DNA from: Danio rerio | Taxonomy: Eukaryota; Chordata; Actinopteri; Cypriniformes; Danionidae | Assembly: GCF_049306965.1 (NCBI RefSeq) | Contig: NC_133184.1 | Span: 9,440,001 to 9,504,000 of the forward strand | DNA length: 64,000 nt | Reading direction: 5' to 3' | Shown: positions 1-13,717 of the stretch, one piece after another | Layout: the number at the start of each line of letters is the position of its first letter | How positions within the stretch are numbered: position 1 is the stretch's first letter | Notes under the pieces: generated by a model | Told to the model about the DNA's origin: nothing | Database searches by the model: none | What the model saw: only the letters and a program-made list of their open reading frames with translations | Translations under genes and position numbers: made by a program

Positions 1-572
1 CCTGACAGGTGGGCAAATCTAAGCTTGTTTTTAATAAAACAAATATAAATATGGATATAATAAATAATACTGCTAATAATAATAACATTATACAAAAGCA
101 AATTGTTATGAATGAACTGAAAAAGCCTCCCGAGATGAAGAAGACATAAAAGCAGTGGTTTTTCATATTTATGTAGGCTAGAAAATAATATGTTTTGTAA
201 TATTTTAATCCTTTATATTTATATCCTATATCTATTCTTATTATATCCTATATATATCCTTAATATTTACATTTTTTCATATGTAAAGATATTTGCCTAT
301 TGCTCTCTTGTGCGTATTAAGCAGTGTGTAAGCGAGGCGCAACTCTGCGCTGGAGTTTAGACCGGGTTTGTTTTGGTCTAATGAAAAATCTATTATAGTT
401 TCTCAAAATAGCAACGTGCCAGCAGTGTGCCTCAGAACGCCTTCCTTTTTAGACCAGAATGCCTATGGGCACACATATGAGCGCTAATGCATTTGCTATT
501 TAAACAGCATAGCTGAAACTAGCAAAAGACTATTGCGCCCTTGCGCCACATTGCGCCGGGTGTATAATAGGG
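1..572. mobile_element. MITE-like element, GCGC-rich end family, cut by window edge
   Basis: The right end reads ttgcgccacattgcgccggg followed by a run ending in atagggc. The same sequence, inverted, occurs at 57829-58500: position 1 onward matches the reverse complement of the stretch ending near 58497. No coding capacity is seen. The superfamily is not assigned because no clean target duplication is visible. Confidence 0.6.
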
Positions 573-577
573 CGCTA

Positions 578-1135
578 GGTGAGTGAGACCGCATTCACGG
601 ACCCACAGCACACAATATTTAGCTGTTCATGAAGGGCCGTATATGTTTGTTTCCATGATCCACGGGGTTTGTTGCATGTTTTTCACCCCGCGATGCTGTC
701 AGGGCCGATACAGCAAAACTGTTTGTGTGCAGCAAGCATTTTTGTCGGGAGAGCAGTACGAGAATTGGAGAATGGCGGACTTTGTCTTTTATCAGGAGTT
801 CATTCACATTTAGACACATCACTGTGCTGTTGTGTTTGCCTAAATCCTATAAATTACCAGCATGGATAATGGTTAAAATAGACAGGGCAAGAGACCTGCT
901 GCACTGAGTCTGCATTCAGACCCGGGGTTAGAGGGAAAAATCCTCATTAATAGTGTTTATATGAACACGATTATCTTTATAGTGATATAAATTGTGGTTA
1001 TGTGTCTATGAAATTACGAATAACAAATGTAGCAGGACATCAAATTACTGTTTATTTCTTTGCATTTTAACTTTGTAAACTATAAAATCATGCGTCTCCT
1101 TACGGTTTGTGTCAAAACAAACAAAAATATTTTTT
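578..1135. repeat. Fragment of the same repeat family as 14568-15120
   Basis: This stretch is closely similar, without large gaps, to 14568-15120; both share gagtctgcattcaga and gtgatataaattgtggttat-like blocks. In the second copy these lie inside a terminal-inverted-repeat element (13458-15274), so this is probably a truncated copy lacking its left end. The short open frames here also occur in part in the other copy and are repeat shadows. Confidence 0.65.
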
Positions 1136-1169
1136 TGTGACCAAAAGCGGGAAAACGTTGCCTTCAAAG

Positions 1170-1285
1170 CATGTATTCTGAAGTAAGAAGGCATCAATAA
1201 GGAGGTGTGTTACAGTGCATTGCTGGCACATTGCTATTTTAAGGAACTTAAATAGACTGCGCAATAGACAACCTTAAAGCTAAAA
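1170..1285. repeat. Short fragment resembling the GCGC-rich MITE family
   Basis: The block with tgcattgctggcacattgc and the following AT-rich text resembles 58010-58070 in the MITE at 57829-59029. It is too short and diverged for boundaries. Confidence 0.35.
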
Positions 1286-2680
1286 AAAAAGAAAGCCAGT
1301 GTCTGCACTGTTGGGTGTCCAGTGTCTTTGTGAAATAAAAATGTACAATGTTTACATTTCTATTTCAGTGTCAGTTTAAAGCAAAATTTTTAGCCGCTGA
1401 AAGATTATGTGCATTTTAGTTCAGTTGCATTTACATTGATTAAACTCTGATGTGATATGATGGGGTGACCTGTGCCTCGACCCCCACAAACTGATAGGTG
1501 TGAACTAAATGACCCTTTTACAATCTCAATGGGTATTAGCAAAACAACAGCTGAAACATCTGAAGAGGGTCCTGCTGAGCCTCGTAAACAGAATGGTTTG
1601 TTTGATGCTAATATAAAGTACTGTCTCACAGACAGTACTTTGGGTTAAGTTACTTGAAGTCCGACAGGGTTAACATCACTGCTGAGGAACTGCACTATTG
1701 ATTGTCTTCAATAAAGTCTTCTCTCCATAAGAACTTTGGTCAGCTTACTTATTTTATGTATTAGAGTAATCTAATACATTGGCGAGCCACCCAAGAACGG
1801 TTAAGCCAAATACAGCAAAATCTAACACCGCCCTCAGACCTCCAACTGTTATTTTGATACTTATGCTTTTGATATGAGGCAAAACCCTGACCACTACTCA
1901 ATATTCACTTTTTGGTTTGAAGTACATCAACATACTGAAATAAAAGTCTCAGCAACTTCCCACTCACACAGACATTTATAAATTATTTTGTACCAACTTT
2001 CATCAATTAGAAATTAGTGTTATACAATTTACTCACCATTGCACCAATACGTTTCTTGAAGTGCCTTCGTTACCTCCAAAAGTCACAGGGGCTACTATGC
2101 TTCCTATGTTTTTATTCCTTATAGTTCATTTATGATTATCTAACTCGATTAAAGTCTATAAGTGCTGTTATTATTAAAAAAAATAACAATTAGGGGTGGA
2201 TCTGAGTGGAATAAAATCAGAAAAGTAGTGCAGACGCAGGTAATCTTGCTGTGTATAGATAACAATCACAGTAAAAAAAAAAGATGGCTCAGTTGATTAG
2301 CATTTATAGTAAGTGAGATTAAAAAATGTGCACAATTTGTGCATAGAGATGCAATAAACACAACACGCCACAGATATTCAATTTCAAAACTGTACACAAA
2401 CTCACAAACACCACTATTAATATTTCTGTACATTTATATTTATTGTTTCTTGTTAGCTTTATCGTTTTCTTTTCATTTACCATGATCTGACTGCGCACAT
2501 GACCCGCCAGTCATAAAGAGGTCAGTTAACCACTGTCTGCAGTTCACCACAGAACTGCTACTGCAAGTTAGCTGCCAATGCCACAAGATTTAGACATTTT
2601 TATACCCCTATAAGCTGTAATAGCTTAATAAGCAGATTATAAAATATTTATATTAACACAGCTCATTAAAACCAACAGTC
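1286..2680. other. No recognisable feature
   Basis: AT-rich sequence. The only open frames are short and show no protein-like composition. No splice-flanked exon or repeat boundary was recognised. Confidence 0.4.
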
Positions 2681-2682
2681 CC

Positions 2683-2835
2683 CCGCAGTCACTAGATCTT
2701 AATTCAATAGGATGTGGTGGGACAAAAAATTCACATCTTAGATTTTCATCTGACAAATCTGCAAGAATGTTTCCAGAACCTTGTGAAGAATTAAGACAGT
2801 TGTGACTCATTGGTAATAAGTGCCTCAGCCTACAT
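2683..2835 (+). mobile_element. Tc1-like transposase 3' fragment, decayed
   Basis: The text resembles the end of a Tc1 transposase gene: a cagtcactagatcttaattc block (the SPDLN region), a gatgtggtgg block, gacaaatctgcaa, then tttccagaaccttgt and aattaagacagtt. These match, in the same order, the family found at 31108-32132. No open frame and no inverted repeat remain. Confidence 0.6.
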
Positions 2836-3062
2836 TTTTGTGGAACTGTAAAAACTAACTTTAACATACTTTTGACTGCAGAATCTAGGTAAAATAAATG
2901 CAACAGCAGCATGATGCCAACAATTTTTGTTCCTTTTCACACTAGTGATATTTACAAGGAACATTTTAATGGACAAATAAAGGATCATTTATGTGCAGTC
3001 ATTTGCAAACCACCAAATATATAATGATGTCTGTTAGTAATTTAATACATTTACTTCACCTA

Positions 3063-3958
3063 CACTACCTGACAAAAGTCCTGTTGTCAATCTCAGTTGT
3101 AAGAGCAACAGATAATAACTTGACTTCTAGCTGATCATTTGGAAAAGTGTCAAGTGTCAAGTGAATCATCTGTTGAACTGCATCTCAATCATCACAAATA
3201 CTGCAGAAGAGCTATTGGAACCCGCATGAACCCAAGATTCTCACAGAAATCAGTTAAGTTTAGTCAAAGAAAAATCATGGTTTGGGATTACATTTAGTAT
3301 GGGGACATGTACGAGATCTGCAGAGTGGATGGCAACATCAACAGCCTGAGATATCAAGACATTTGTGCTGCCCATTGCATTACAAACCACAGGAGAGGGC
3401 AATTTTTCAGCAGGATAGCGCTCCTTCTCATACTTCAGCGTTTACAACAAAGTTCCTGAAAGCAAAGCAGGTCAAGGTGCTCCAGGATTGGCCAACCCAG
3501 TCACCAGACATGAACATTATTGATGTCTAGGGTAAGATGAAGTAGGTTGCATTGAAGACTCTGGGAGTCCTGCAAGAACGCTATGCCATTCCAGATGACG
3601 TTATTGATACGATATTTGAGTCATTTCAGAGATGTATGGATGCAGTCCTCCAAGCTCATGGGAGTCATACACAATATTAATTCTTTTTCCACTGCACCAT
3701 GACTTTATATTCTATACGGTACATTATTTTTGTTAAGTGACAAGACTTTTGTCTCAGCAAAGTCAGACCTTACTGTTCTAATTAAATAATTAAAAATCAA
3801 AGCATGATCATATTTTATTTTGGTAAAATAAGTGTAAACTATAGAGGCCTTTGCCTTTCATATAAGCCACTTCTGATACTAAGTGATCCACTAGAAGTCA
3901 AGTTATAATTTGTTTTTCCTTAAACTTGGATAGGCGGTAAGGCTTTAGTCAGGTAGTA
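3063..3958 (+). mobile_element. Tc1/mariner element with IR/DR-type ends, internally deleted
   Basis: The left end carries ctacctgacaaaagtcctgt. The right end carries the decayed inverse (ggctttagtcaggtagta), and an inner copy, gacaagacttttgtc, lies near 3739; this is the inverted-plus-direct repeat layout of Tc1 elements. The 82-codon frame at 3282-3530 contains FQQDSAPSHTS and WPTQSPDMNIID, the second catalytic Asp region and the region before the last acidic residue of DD34D transposases, then stops. The N-terminal DNA-binding part is largely missing. The copy is dead. Confidence 0.8.
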
Positions 3959-4454
3959 GATTATAGTAGGTAATAGCTCACGTTGTACAGTGCTGTACTT
4001 GTGGTGCAGAGCACCATTGAAGCCACCCAATACAAAACAGATTAAATAAATGTAAAAACAAGGTGAAACTGGGTGGTTGTAGTGCACTTTTATTTTGCAT
4101 TTGAAAACATTATTGTTTGGGTTGGGGTAAGTGGTTTGCTGGCCTAGGTAATAAGCTCTGTCTTCTCATGATTCATGAATAAGTACAAGAAGGGAGTGTA
4201 AGTACAACATAACAGATTGGCTAAAATGTACACAGCGCCCTCTAGTGGATTTGTCATCTGAAATGTGCATTGAAATGTACCCGGAGCATTGTATTTTGCA
4301 GTTCACAGAAATGAAATACTTTTTTTCAAATAAGTGTGGCCTGTAAAAATAAGTCTAACCCATTACTAGCAGAGCGTATTTGTAATAAAGTAGCCACTAA
4401 GTAATTTATTGTAGACCAAAGCTTAGAATCAATCCTTTTTGCTGGACATTGTTA

Positions 4455-5201
4455 CAACCCAAGCTCATTCTGAAAACGTAGTCCCGTTGACGTTTCTGGA
4501 GACCACGAAATACGTCCCAGGAGGTACGTATGGCTGCATTGCATTTTTTTTTAAGCGAACGCTACAGGGCGGTGTGACGCCGTTTCCTTTCGCGCTTTTC
4601 GGCTGACCGCTTACCTCCGTGTGGAAGGCTTTCCCGCTGCAGTCAGTTTGTCCGGTCAGCTCATCGTGTGCGTCGGCGGACTTCAGATGCAGAGAGGAGT
4701 TGACAAAGGCGTCCGGGTTCGAGTCCAGGGAAGAGCGGTTCCAGAAACCAGGTAAGACAAAAACAAAATCCAAAAAATAAAGCAAACGAGTTCATAACAG
4801 GGTGAGAACGTGGTAAAATCTGAAAACGGGGTAAAAAAGAAAAAGATTTTTTTTTTCTAGACAGCTTTTCTAAATTGTTGCTCGGGTTTAGGGAAGTGAG
4901 CGGGCGGGCGGGTCTGGTAAAACTGGTTGGGTTCAGGGTAGGAGGAGGGTGGGCCAGCCGATTGGCCAGTCGTGCGGTCAATCATTCGGTCAGCCAGACA
5001 GCGACCTCTGGTGGGTTGACGCGAGAACAACGCGGGCACGAACGGCACTCGCGAGAGACTTTCGAGATATGAAAAAGCACACACAGTGGCCTCTCGCGTA
5101 TTCGCGAAAACAAAAGCTGCACAAATACGTACCTCCCGGGACGTATTTCATGGCCTCCAGAAACGTCCGCTGGACTACGTTTTCAGAATGAGCCTGGATT
5201 G
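4455..5201. mobile_element. Non-autonomous hAT-type transposon, 747 bp
   Basis: Long terminal inverted repeats begin CAACCCAAGCTCATTCTG on the left and CAATCCAGGCTCATTCTG (reverse complement) on the right, and match for about 75 bp. The element is flanked on both sides by the 8-bp duplication CATTGTTA (4447-4454 and 5202-5209), which fits the hAT superfamily. The interior is GC-rich with no transposase. It includes an exon-like piece ending in accaggtaag near 4750, so a cryptic splice donor is possible. Confidence 0.8.
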
Positions 5202-5701
5202 CATTGTTAAAGCTGTGGAGAAAAAGAAAACTGTTTATCATCAGGTCAAATAGATTTCGCAATGTTTTTGGTTAAATCCCTTAAATCTAATCCGTAATTA
5301 ACTTTTACTTACACTCATTTTACAGTTTGTTGTACATAATCAAATGCATAATGTGTAGTTATACATAATAATAATTAAAAAAAAAACATGTACGTGTAAT
5401 GAAAGATGGATGTTCTTTTTTGTGTTTGATTGCTTTAATAAATGAACATAAATTGTGCAGATTACAATGTTGAATAAAACAAACTTTGGTTGATCCATTA
5501 TATTCCACACGATATTACAAAAACCAAATTCAAAATCCTATCGGCCTTTGTTGAGGGATCCAGGGTGATACTTTCAGGTTGGCCACCAAGCATGCTGTAT
5601 GTCATTACTGCTGCACTCAATTGTACAATTGTAGTTGACAGAGTTAGTTTATCTGCAGCAACATCATCCAGTGTTCCTAGCTTTTTGCTCATTTGGGGTC
5701 T

Positions 5702-5787
5702 TTATAAGGTTGTATCTGATTTCCATCTGCCCAGTTGTGACCTTTTATGTCCTTGAGAAACTGGTTTATTGACATAGATAGGTTCTT
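5702..5787 (-). CDS. Ig-like receptor gene 1, last coding exon (cytoplasmic tail)
   Basis: On the minus strand a good acceptor (tctgttttgcag) precedes a frame beginning AAGAACCTATCTATGTC. With one base from the previous exon it reads EEPIYVNKPVSQGHK and ends in TAA at 5704-5702, 27 residues in. The phase (1) matches the donor of the transmembrane exon at 8600-8716. The tail has one tyrosine, in IYVNK; YxN is the known binding motif for Grb2/Gads SH2 domains. There is no ITIM. Assignment to the same gene rests on strand, order and phase, not on a transcript. Confidence 0.65.
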
Positions 5788-6110
5788 CTGCAAAACAGAG
5801 CAGATCCAAAGTCAGATTAAGAGCATTTCACATGAAATACAAGAAACCAACACTGGGAAAGAAAAATGACTTTTTGATGCTTAGTGAGGCACAAAAACCT
5901 GCATTTTAATATTTAATATCATGTCATATTATGAAAGTATAAGTCATGTGTCTGTGTATCTAAAATAGGTTTAGAGCTGTATTTCCAAGTTTGCATTTCT
6001 GTTTGTGAATTTTTTATTAAACTCAGGAAAAAATTAACTGCTGTGCCACACTGTAAAAAAAATGCAGGGTTCCACACAATTGCTTCATGTTGTTCCAACA
6101 CAAATTGATT

Positions 6111-8105
6111 AAGGGCCAATCCTAATTCTATTTTTGTACCCCTATCCCTTTCCCCATGAAACAGTGTGAAGAGTAGGGACTTTAAAATGTACCCATAAGA
6201 AATGGGACAGCACTACAACATCTGCAAATGTCATCATGTCATCGTGATCTCTTGCTTCATATGAGATCGATGATCGCTTTTGCTTTTGACTGCTGCTATT
6301 CCAGTTGAGTTTTTTTTTTATATAATGTGGCAATAAGCTCGTAACTGTACTGTGCATTTACACCAGGGCCATGTTCATTTAAAATATTAATTTTAAAGAC
6401 TCAAAAACAACATTAACATTACACCAGACACTGTAAAAAGTCATTCCCAGCTACTAGACTTTTCTGACAGAGTATTCCAGTGTCAGATATGAAAGCATGT
6501 TGTGGGACTGCTATACAGGAGTTATAGGGATTATAAATAGTGAATTTTTTTTTTTTCAAAAAGCATGACAGTAAAATACGAACACGGTTATGAATGTATT
6601 AAAACATATGCTTTGTTGTAAAAATTTATAATAATGACAAAAATGAATAATTTGTGCATCTCCTGACTTACGTCTGCAGCCATGCTGCCGTTGTAGCTGG
6701 TGTGTTCTGGGAAATGATCTTACCTCTTTTCGAGTGTGGTCAAGGGCTATCTTGCCCTTTTTCTTAGCCCTTAACCCCTTTTCCCTTAGAATTGGGACAC
6801 CCTACCCCTTCACGTAAAGATGCAAAATGAGGGGTAGGGGTAAGGGGGGAAGGGCTAAGACAGAGCTTTTCAATTGGTGGCCCGCGGGCCGAACCTGGCC
6901 CCTGAGGAAATTTGTTTCGGCCCTCCAAATAGTGTGCCCAAGACATCAAAAATAAAATTAGTGCAGTCAATAAAAAGGCCGATATAATTCTGAAGTGAAG
7001 TGCGTCTGTTCAATACAGCACGAGCTGCGTTAAAAACTGCGCAGAGAGTGAGTCACCTGGCATCAAACGAGTTAATTAATCGTTAAGGTTTCACAACGCC
7101 TTGTTGCTGTTGCACAGAACAAAACTGCTGCAACTAAAAGTTATGCCAACTGTGTGCTAGTTTAAAGTTCTGAGCTTATACCGAGGCTAATACGCACACA
7201 CACTAGATTAACTAAACTAAACTTAACCTTCCAAGCGCACACAGTAGAAATTATCTCACACTGTAGGGGAGTTGTGCGTGGCTTTCAGTGCAATGTAAAC
7301 AAAAGATACATTAGATGAATTATTAAATGATTATATGTGTATGATTGCAGATGATAACAACAGTTCATTTAAACTCTTAACTAATATATAGCTTAAATTA
7401 ACATTAGACAAATATTATTTTTATTCATTATTATTTTTATTTATTTATTCATTGTTTTGTCATTATTTTCTTTGGAAAACTATCCCTTGTTTAAATATCC
7501 CATGTTTAAATCAAAAACCTTTTCATTTATTTTTAAGTCCAAGAAGAAAAATAAACTATTGTTTGTTTTTTATTAATATTTTGTTCTGTATTTGGTTACT
7601 GAGCAGCAATAGACAAATGAAAATTTATTAGAAGTTTTCTTGTGCTTTTCTAAACTAGTAGTGTTTTAAATGTAATAAATTCTTAATAATGGTGATAACT
7701 GTGAAACCATAATTATTCTTCAGTTTATATAATCGTACAACCAAAATCTATAATTGTTGCATCCCTAATTGTTATGCAGTTGACATATGAATGTGTCTGA
7801 ATGTAGAAGAAGCCTACTTAATCAATGCACTGATGTTGTTGTGCATCGAAATACAACATTTGAACATGTTTGTAAAAAAAGCCACATTGTACAATGCAGT
7901 GATGTTATGTAGTTTCAAAATACAACATATTATCCAACATGGGTGTCTTAAGGAGCAAAAATACAGCATATGGGCTCTTATATTGCTGTTTTGTCATCAC
8001 TCATATTGCAAGTCACATCTCTCCGGCCCCCCATTTGGGATGCTTTTCTTGAACTGGTCTCCATGACAAACTAATTGAATAGCCCTGGGCTAAGGGATTA
8101 GGCCT
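6111..8105. mobile_element. MITE-like element with GGGCCAATCCTAATTCTA-type end, interrupted
   Basis: The left end reads ttaagggccaatcctaattc and an inverse, cttagaattgggacacc, occurs near 6786. A related piece lies at 45246-45440 (aaggcccaataccaattcta). Both contain an inverse/direct version of a caatggcaacatggctgc-like block. A hAT element (6861-8087) sits inside its right part. Exact borders are uncertain. Confidence 0.5.
6861..8087. mobile_element. hAT-type transposon without transposase, 1.2 kb
   Basis: Ends are CAGAGCTTTTCAATTGG on the left and CAGGGCTATTCAATTAG (reverse complement of the right). The flanking 8-bp duplications differ at one base (GGCTAAGA at 6853-6860, GGCTAAGG at 8088-8095). 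The interior is AT-rich, with no open frame beyond 91 codons and no transposase similarity. Confidence 0.75.
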
Positions 8106-8487
8106 AAGTTAGCTTAAATGTTTTTACAATTTAAGCTGACTGAACATAAAGCAGTTAAGTTAACCCCTTTAGCAGGAAAAATATGTTTTTGAGGGTAACA
8201 ACGGAACTTGAAATAATGTTTTTTGGAAAATGCACTACAGATCTATCACTGGACATAATTATCAGAGTGTTAATTAGAGAGTGGAAAATTCTAGCTACCA
8301 ATGTCCTTTATAATTCATTTGGACTGAATTTCTAAATGAAGAGTTTCATGAAATATTTTTGGATATTATTCATCATATTTTTTTTTATATTATTTGAGCT
8401 ACCGGCAAGGACATTACGGAAAACAAGTCTTTAATGGAGTAAAGATCCTTATATGGAGATTTTATGACTTTAGGGTGCAAAGAAAGA

Positions 8488-8590
8488 AAGGAAGGAAGGA
8501 AGGAAGGAATGAATGAATGAAAGAATGAATGAATGAATGAATGAATGAATGAATGAATGAATGAATGAATGAATGAATGAATGAATGAAT
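8488..8590. repeat. (GGAA)n/(TGAA)n microsatellite
   Basis: A short GGAA run turns into about 20 TGAA units, broken once. It lies directly beyond the splice donor of the transmembrane exon at 8600-8716. Confidence 0.95.
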
Positions 8591-8599
8591 CCCACTAAC

Positions 8600-8716
8600 C
8601 TGAAGTCTGGCAGCACTTTTTTCTACATGTGCAGAAGATAATGAATACAATTAAAAGGATTATGAGTGCTGAACATACAGATATTGCAATCAACACCGCT
8701 ACAGGAAAGTGGAGTC
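8600..8716 (-). CDS. Ig-like receptor gene 1, transmembrane exon
   Basis: On the minus strand the exon lies between an acceptor (tttccttgtag) and a donor (gttagt). It is 117 bp with phase 1 at both ends, the usual phase in immunoglobulin-superfamily genes. The frame reads LHFPVAVLIAISVCSALI, continues as a hydrophobic stretch of about 25 residues (IILLIVFIIF), then gives the basic, Cys-rich stop-transfer segment CTCRKKCCQTS. The phase joins to the stalk exon at 16211-16270 and the tail exon at 5702-5787. There is no charged residue in the membrane helix that would suggest pairing with an adaptor such as DAP12. Confidence 0.75.
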
Positions 8717-10145
8717 CTACAAGGAAAGAAAGGAATACAAAAGGTAAATCAACAACTAAAAGTTGTAACAAGCTGTCTAATACATGATGATTTATCTAGT
8801 CAATATAATGGCTTGGGATTAGTAATATGCAAGCATACTTTTGTATTTATTGTTTTCAAAAACTTGGTATTGATTTCAAAAACCTACAACCAACAAGTTT
8901 TGTGATTTTTTTAAAAAAAGTGCATTTTTAGGTCCTCAAAGTACTGCTGTTGTTTAAAAGAGAGATATTATGCAGAAAACACTTCATAATGGGTTTAAAC
9001 ACAACTGTGTGGCAACAATGTGTAAATATAGCCAGCCTATGGTAAAATTTATTAATTCTAATTTATAATCACCCTTCATAAAAACCATCTGCAAAAACAC
9101 TTTGACAGACATCTTCCCTTTTTGCATGTCATCGGAAGGGAAAAGCCCCGCCCATTAGTGATGATCTCTCCCTCATTAGCATTGACAGCCCACATTGCTG
9201 CCACTTTAGAAACCGAGCACCTTTTGGCCACGCCCCCACCGGGAAGAAAACAATCTAACTCGTTCCATTGATTTACAAATTTTGTGAGGGTGTAAACACG
9301 CTAAAAAAATTAGGCACAAGTACCTTCCTTAGGAGGGCCAACTGTTTCGTTCTTAATCCTGTTTAAAGTTGTCAACTGTAGTAGCATCTCTTAACTCGGC
9401 AGAATTATTTAAAGGGGTCGATTTCTTTTTTATTTTTAGGCATTGGTACCAAACTGTCTCTGTATAATCTATTTTACATTTTCTATGCTCCCTTTTACCT
9501 ACATTATTGCTGTTTTGTTTATTATATCTGAACTGCTTGTCTGTATCTTCTCTGTAAAGCACTTTGTGTGCCGGAGCAACATGGTGGTGCAGTAGGTAGT
9601 GCTGTCACCTCAGAGCAAGAAGGTCGCTGTTTCGAGCCTCGGCTGAGTCAGTTGGCATTTCTGTGTGGAGTTTGCATGTGCTCCCCATGTTCAAGTGGGT
9701 TTCCTCTGGGTGCTCCGGTTGCCCCCACAAGTCCAAAGACATGCAGTACAGGTGAATTGTGTAAGCAAAATTGGCCATAGTGTATGTGTGTGAAGGAGTG
9801 TGTATGGATGTTTCCCAGTGATGGGTTGCAGTTGGAAGGGCATCCGCTGCATAGAACATATGCTAGATAAGCGCTGTGGCAACCCCAAACTAATAAAGGG
9901 ACTTAAGCCTGGTTTATACTTCTGCGTGGAGTGATTGGCGTGACCTACGGCACATGCCTTGTGCGTTGCCATGCATTGATACTTCTGCGCGCTGTTTGTG
10001 TTCCTCTGCAATTACCCTTCTGAAAGCTGGCAGTGAGGTGTAAATGTTCCACTGTGTGGAGTTTCTTCGCTGGTGTTTTGTTTTTTCTGAATACTTCCTT
10101 AATGTACAAGTGGGTTAAACTCGCTCATTTTAAGCCAGGAACCGA

Positions 10146-11550
<1,405 letters not shown>

Positions 11551-13717
11551 AGGAACCGAAAGACGTGCAACAACTTTAATCATAAGGTAAACAAAAAAAC
11601 AAACTTTTTATCTGGAGCTTCTTCATGGGACTCGACACTTGAAAACACTTACTCCAACAGACTCGCGCAACTCTCCGTCCCACCCACACTCATCAGCGAT
11701 ACCAAGGCGACCAATCACAGAGCTTGCCCTATGCGCTGTTGCAACCTGTAGTTACATTTATTGAGAGGTGCGCGTCAGCACCGCCGATGGCCACAACGAG
11801 GGCTATGCATCCACGTGTAGGCTGCGCCATAGCATATGCGTGCGTTTGACGCAGAAATATAAATCAGCCTTAAGCCGAAAAGAAAATGAATGAATGAACT
11901 TTGTGTGCCCTTGAGGCTGTATGGAAATGTGCTATAAAAATGAATCGAACTTGAACAAAAAAAAAAAACCCATAAAACTAAGTTTTTATAAGCTACCAAA
12001 ACTTAAAAAACAGCCTTTAAAGTCACAAATGTGGATATCGAAACACAACAGATGGAAAAATGGCTGAATTTGGGTAATGTGAAGAACATCTTGTCACTGG
12101 AAAGTCCTCTCAGGTTTACATAGCGTGGTGGAATAATCCATTGACATGGTTGAAAATAATGAATGTTTCAGTCCAGCAGGTGTGACACAGTTTTGTTTGA
12201 ATTTAATGTGACAGCTTACACACGCAACACAAATGGCACAATTTGAATCAAAGCATAAAAGCGGAAGTTTCATAGAGTTATTTAAAAATATTTGTGATAA
12301 ACTGAACCGAAACTTCACATACACACTCTAAGGACATCAGAGACTTATTTTACATCTTGTAAAAATAGGTCCCCTTTAAATGAAGGGCTGAAATGTTTGT
12401 GTTTGGTCTTGGTAGAATATATCTGTTTCTGCTGCTGCTGCTAATTGTTGGTGCAAAGCAAATACAGACATTTCCTAATTCCAATATATTCACAAACATG
12501 CTCTCTGAGAATATAATGAAGAGCTGCTGCAAACATAACATGCATGAAGTCCCTATAGAAGATCTATAAATGGGTGGAGGACAGTATCTGAAAACGAGCT
12601 GCAGATCGCCAGTGTAAATGACACTGAGGTATTTAGATGTTGCGGAGCAAGCTCACTGACAGCAACCAATCACTTGCATCTTGAGTTAATGATGTGTTCA
12701 GAAGCAGATTGGATTGGATCTATCTGCCTGCTCTCCCAATAGAGTTTTACGATAGAACTTTGTAGTACAACAATAATTACAGAAAAAGGACATTGTATGA
12801 TGGGCATTATTAAACGCATTAATAATGTACACTGATCAGCCACAATATTACAAATACAGGCGTGTGAACCAAATATCATGTATCATATTGTTAAAAAGGG
12901 GTGGGATATATACAAGTGGAATGTCAGTTCTTGAGTTTCATGTGGTGAGCAAGTAAAAACATCTAACTTTTTTACCTTTGGGGGCCAAAGAGTGGCTAGA
13001 TAGATCCAGTGTGTTTCTAAAATGCCAGGTTTTGTGGGTATTTCTTAGTACGCAGCAGTTATTATACCAAACCAAAGAACAAATAACCAGTGTACCAACA
13101 TCAGGGTCATGAGTGCCCAAGCCTCACTATGTCATGTAATAAGCAATGCTAGCCTACCTGCTTTAATCACACAGAAATGGCCTATTAGTTACAATCTTCT
13201 TCATAAGTGGCAAAACACTTTAATGTTATAAAGTTCCTTTTACAGCTTTGTTAATGTAATTTATTCAAAATATAGTAACAGTAATTATACCTAAATGTAA
13301 GCATTCATTTAGCTGTTCAAGTGCAAGAGAAAATGAAAGGCCATTTAAACACAAGTGCAGAGAGGAGCAGCAGCTGAGCACTGAACATCCATTGAAAATA
13401 CTGTGGTAAGATAAATGTTCATACTGTAAATTAAAGACCTGACACAGGACAATGGAATTTAAAGGTTCAGGACACCCTGGAGAACTTTTTTTTTATATAA
13501 TAACAGATATGTGTGTGTTGAGCATCAGTTAAGACAATGTTAGCACCTTTCAGCTTTAATTGTGGGGAAAACTGGATAATTTTGAGCTTTTGTCAGCTAA
13601 TTTCAGCTTCCGGGTTTAAAAGGATTTTTGGGGCGGGATCAAAATCGGCGACGTAGCGCAGTACTGCAAGTGCAATGATGACGCGTCGGTTTCTCATTAT
13701 TATTCAGAAGAGCCGGC

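Noticed and set aside
4465-5084. Several 75-106 codon frames
   Set aside because: They are shadows in the GC-rich interior and inverted ends of a hAT element with no transposase similarity.
8462-8650. 62-codon minus frame with IHSF repeats
   Set aside because: It is a translation of the (TGAA)n microsatellite.
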